Shown here: positions 8,407-8,861 of the stretch, one piece after another
Numbering within the stretch: position 1 is the stretch's first letter
Layout of the letters: the number at the start of each line of letters is the position of its first letter
Assembly: GCA_002938075.1 (NCBI GenBank)
Contig: PTLK01000070.1
Coordinates: 1 to 8,861 of the forward strand
Length of the DNA stretch: 8,861 bases
Source: Alphaproteobacteria bacterium MarineAlpha3_Bin3
Lineage (GTDB): Bacteria; Pseudomonadota; Alphaproteobacteria; Rhodospirillales; Casp-alpha2
Reading direction: 5' to 3'
Notes under the pieces: generated by a model
What the model saw: the letters and a program-made list of their open reading frames with translations, nothing else
Database searches by the model: none
What the model was told of the DNA's origin: nothing
Position numbers and translations under genes: made by a program

Positions 8407-8858
8407 CCGCCGACCTCGGCGCGGCCGACGATCCTCATAAGGGTCTGTTGCATGGCGGCGCAGGCGACCTCTACGCCGTTCTTGACGACCCCGACCTCGG
8501 CCCGGGCGACCGTCAGGGTGCGGCCCGCCCGCACCACCTGGCCGCGGGCGACCAATAGGTCGCCGTCCGCCGGCGCCATCAGGTTGAGCTTGTATTCGAC
8601 CGTCAGGATGCCGTCCTCGGCGTCCATCAGGCCGAAGGCGGCGTAACCGCCGGCGGAATCGGCGATGGTGCCGATGACGCCGCCGTGGAAAAAGCCGTGC
8701 TGTTGCGACACCGCGTCCGAATAGGGAAGCTCGATCTCGCACACGCCCGGCTCGATCAGCGTCAGCGTGGCGCCGATGTGGTCCATGATCCCCTGGGCGT
8801 CGAAACTCTTTCGCACCCGTTCGGCGAAATCCGGGTCGGTGGCGGTGAAATCTTTCAT
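8403..8858 (-). CDS. PaaI-family hotdog-fold thioesterase
   Basis: This 151-residue protein has the single hotdog domain of the PaaI/YbgC-like acyl-CoA thioesterases. HGFFHGGVIGTIADSAGGYA (54-73) is the hallmark active-site helix region, with His58-Gly-Gly and Asp67 as the probable catalytic acid/base by analogy with PaaI. YKLNLMAPADGDLLVARGQV (89-108) and the VVRAGRTLTVARAEV strand region are also typical. It would hydrolyse a CoA thioester in the cytoplasm; the substrate (phenylacetyl-CoA-like or other) cannot be told. The ATG at 8858 leaves only three bases to the window edge, so its ribosome site cannot be seen and a slightly longer N-terminus cannot be ruled out, although the length is normal for the family. 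The stop overlaps the start of the membrane protein gene. Confidence 0.86.
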   Translation of the reverse strand: MKDFTATDPDFAERVRKSFDAQGIMDHIGATLTLIEPGVCEIELPYSDAVSQQHGFFHGGVIGTIADSAGGYAAFGLMDAEDGILTVEYKLNLMAPADGDLLVARGQVVRAGRTLTVARAEVGVVKNGVEVACAAMQQTLMRIVGRAEVGG

Positions 8859-8861
8859 CGG

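Noticed and set aside
8407..8742. N-terminal extension of the membrane protein gene to an upstream in-frame start
   Set aside because: The extension is arginine/glycine-rich, overlaps most of the thioesterase in another frame, and the ATG at 8406 has a ribosome site and an ATGA junction.

Overview
All ten genes in this GC-rich window lie on the minus strand. Eight of them form one tightly packed operon that is best read as a leucine/isovalerate degradation (liu) cluster. The high GC content, the codon preference for GCC/GGC, and the protein flavours (LiuA/LiuB/LiuC types, a cupin and a sniffer-type SDR) suggest an alphaproteobacterium, possibly Rhodospirillales. That taxonomic call is inference; no rRNA or marker gene is present.

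Layout, in transcription order from the right end. (1) A PaaI-type hotdog thioesterase at 8403-8858 overlaps a polytopic membrane protein of unrecognised family at 7159-8406 through an ATGA junction; the two form a separate upstream unit. (2) A 93-bp intergenic stretch (7066-7158) carries a near-consensus promoter whose spacer holds a perfect 16-bp palindrome. This looks like the operator of a LiuR-like regulator. (3) The operon then runs: isovaleryl-CoA dehydrogenase (liuA), a cupin protein, an acetyl-CoA acetyltransferase-type thiolase, a short-chain dehydrogenase, a DsbA/HCCA-isomerase-like protein, a rhodanese, the methylcrotonyl-CoA carboxylase carboxyltransferase subunit (liuB), and a methylglutaconyl-CoA hydratase-like crotonase (liuC). 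The last gene runs off the left end only a few codons before its expected stop.

The core enzymes cover consecutive steps: isovaleryl-CoA to 3-methylcrotonyl-CoA (LiuA), to 3-methylglutaconyl-CoA (LiuB with a biotin subunit not in the window), to HMG-CoA (LiuC). The thiolase would cleave acetoacetyl-CoA made from the final acetoacetate. The biotin-carrying subunit (liuD) and HMG-CoA lyase (liuE) are not seen and are expected beyond the left end. The gaps inside the operon run from -1 to 35 bp, and at four junctions the stop codon is fused to the next Shine-Dalgarno sequence, which suggests coupled translation.

The unusual part is that five genes (cupin, thiolase, SDR, thioredoxin-fold isomerase-like, rhodanese) sit between liuA and liuB, which are normally adjacent. 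I see no mobile element, CRISPR array, RNA gene, or convincing evidence of a wholly new system. The most worthwhile leads are the operator/promoter arrangement, the intercalated thiol/sulfur-type genes, and the unrecognised membrane protein.
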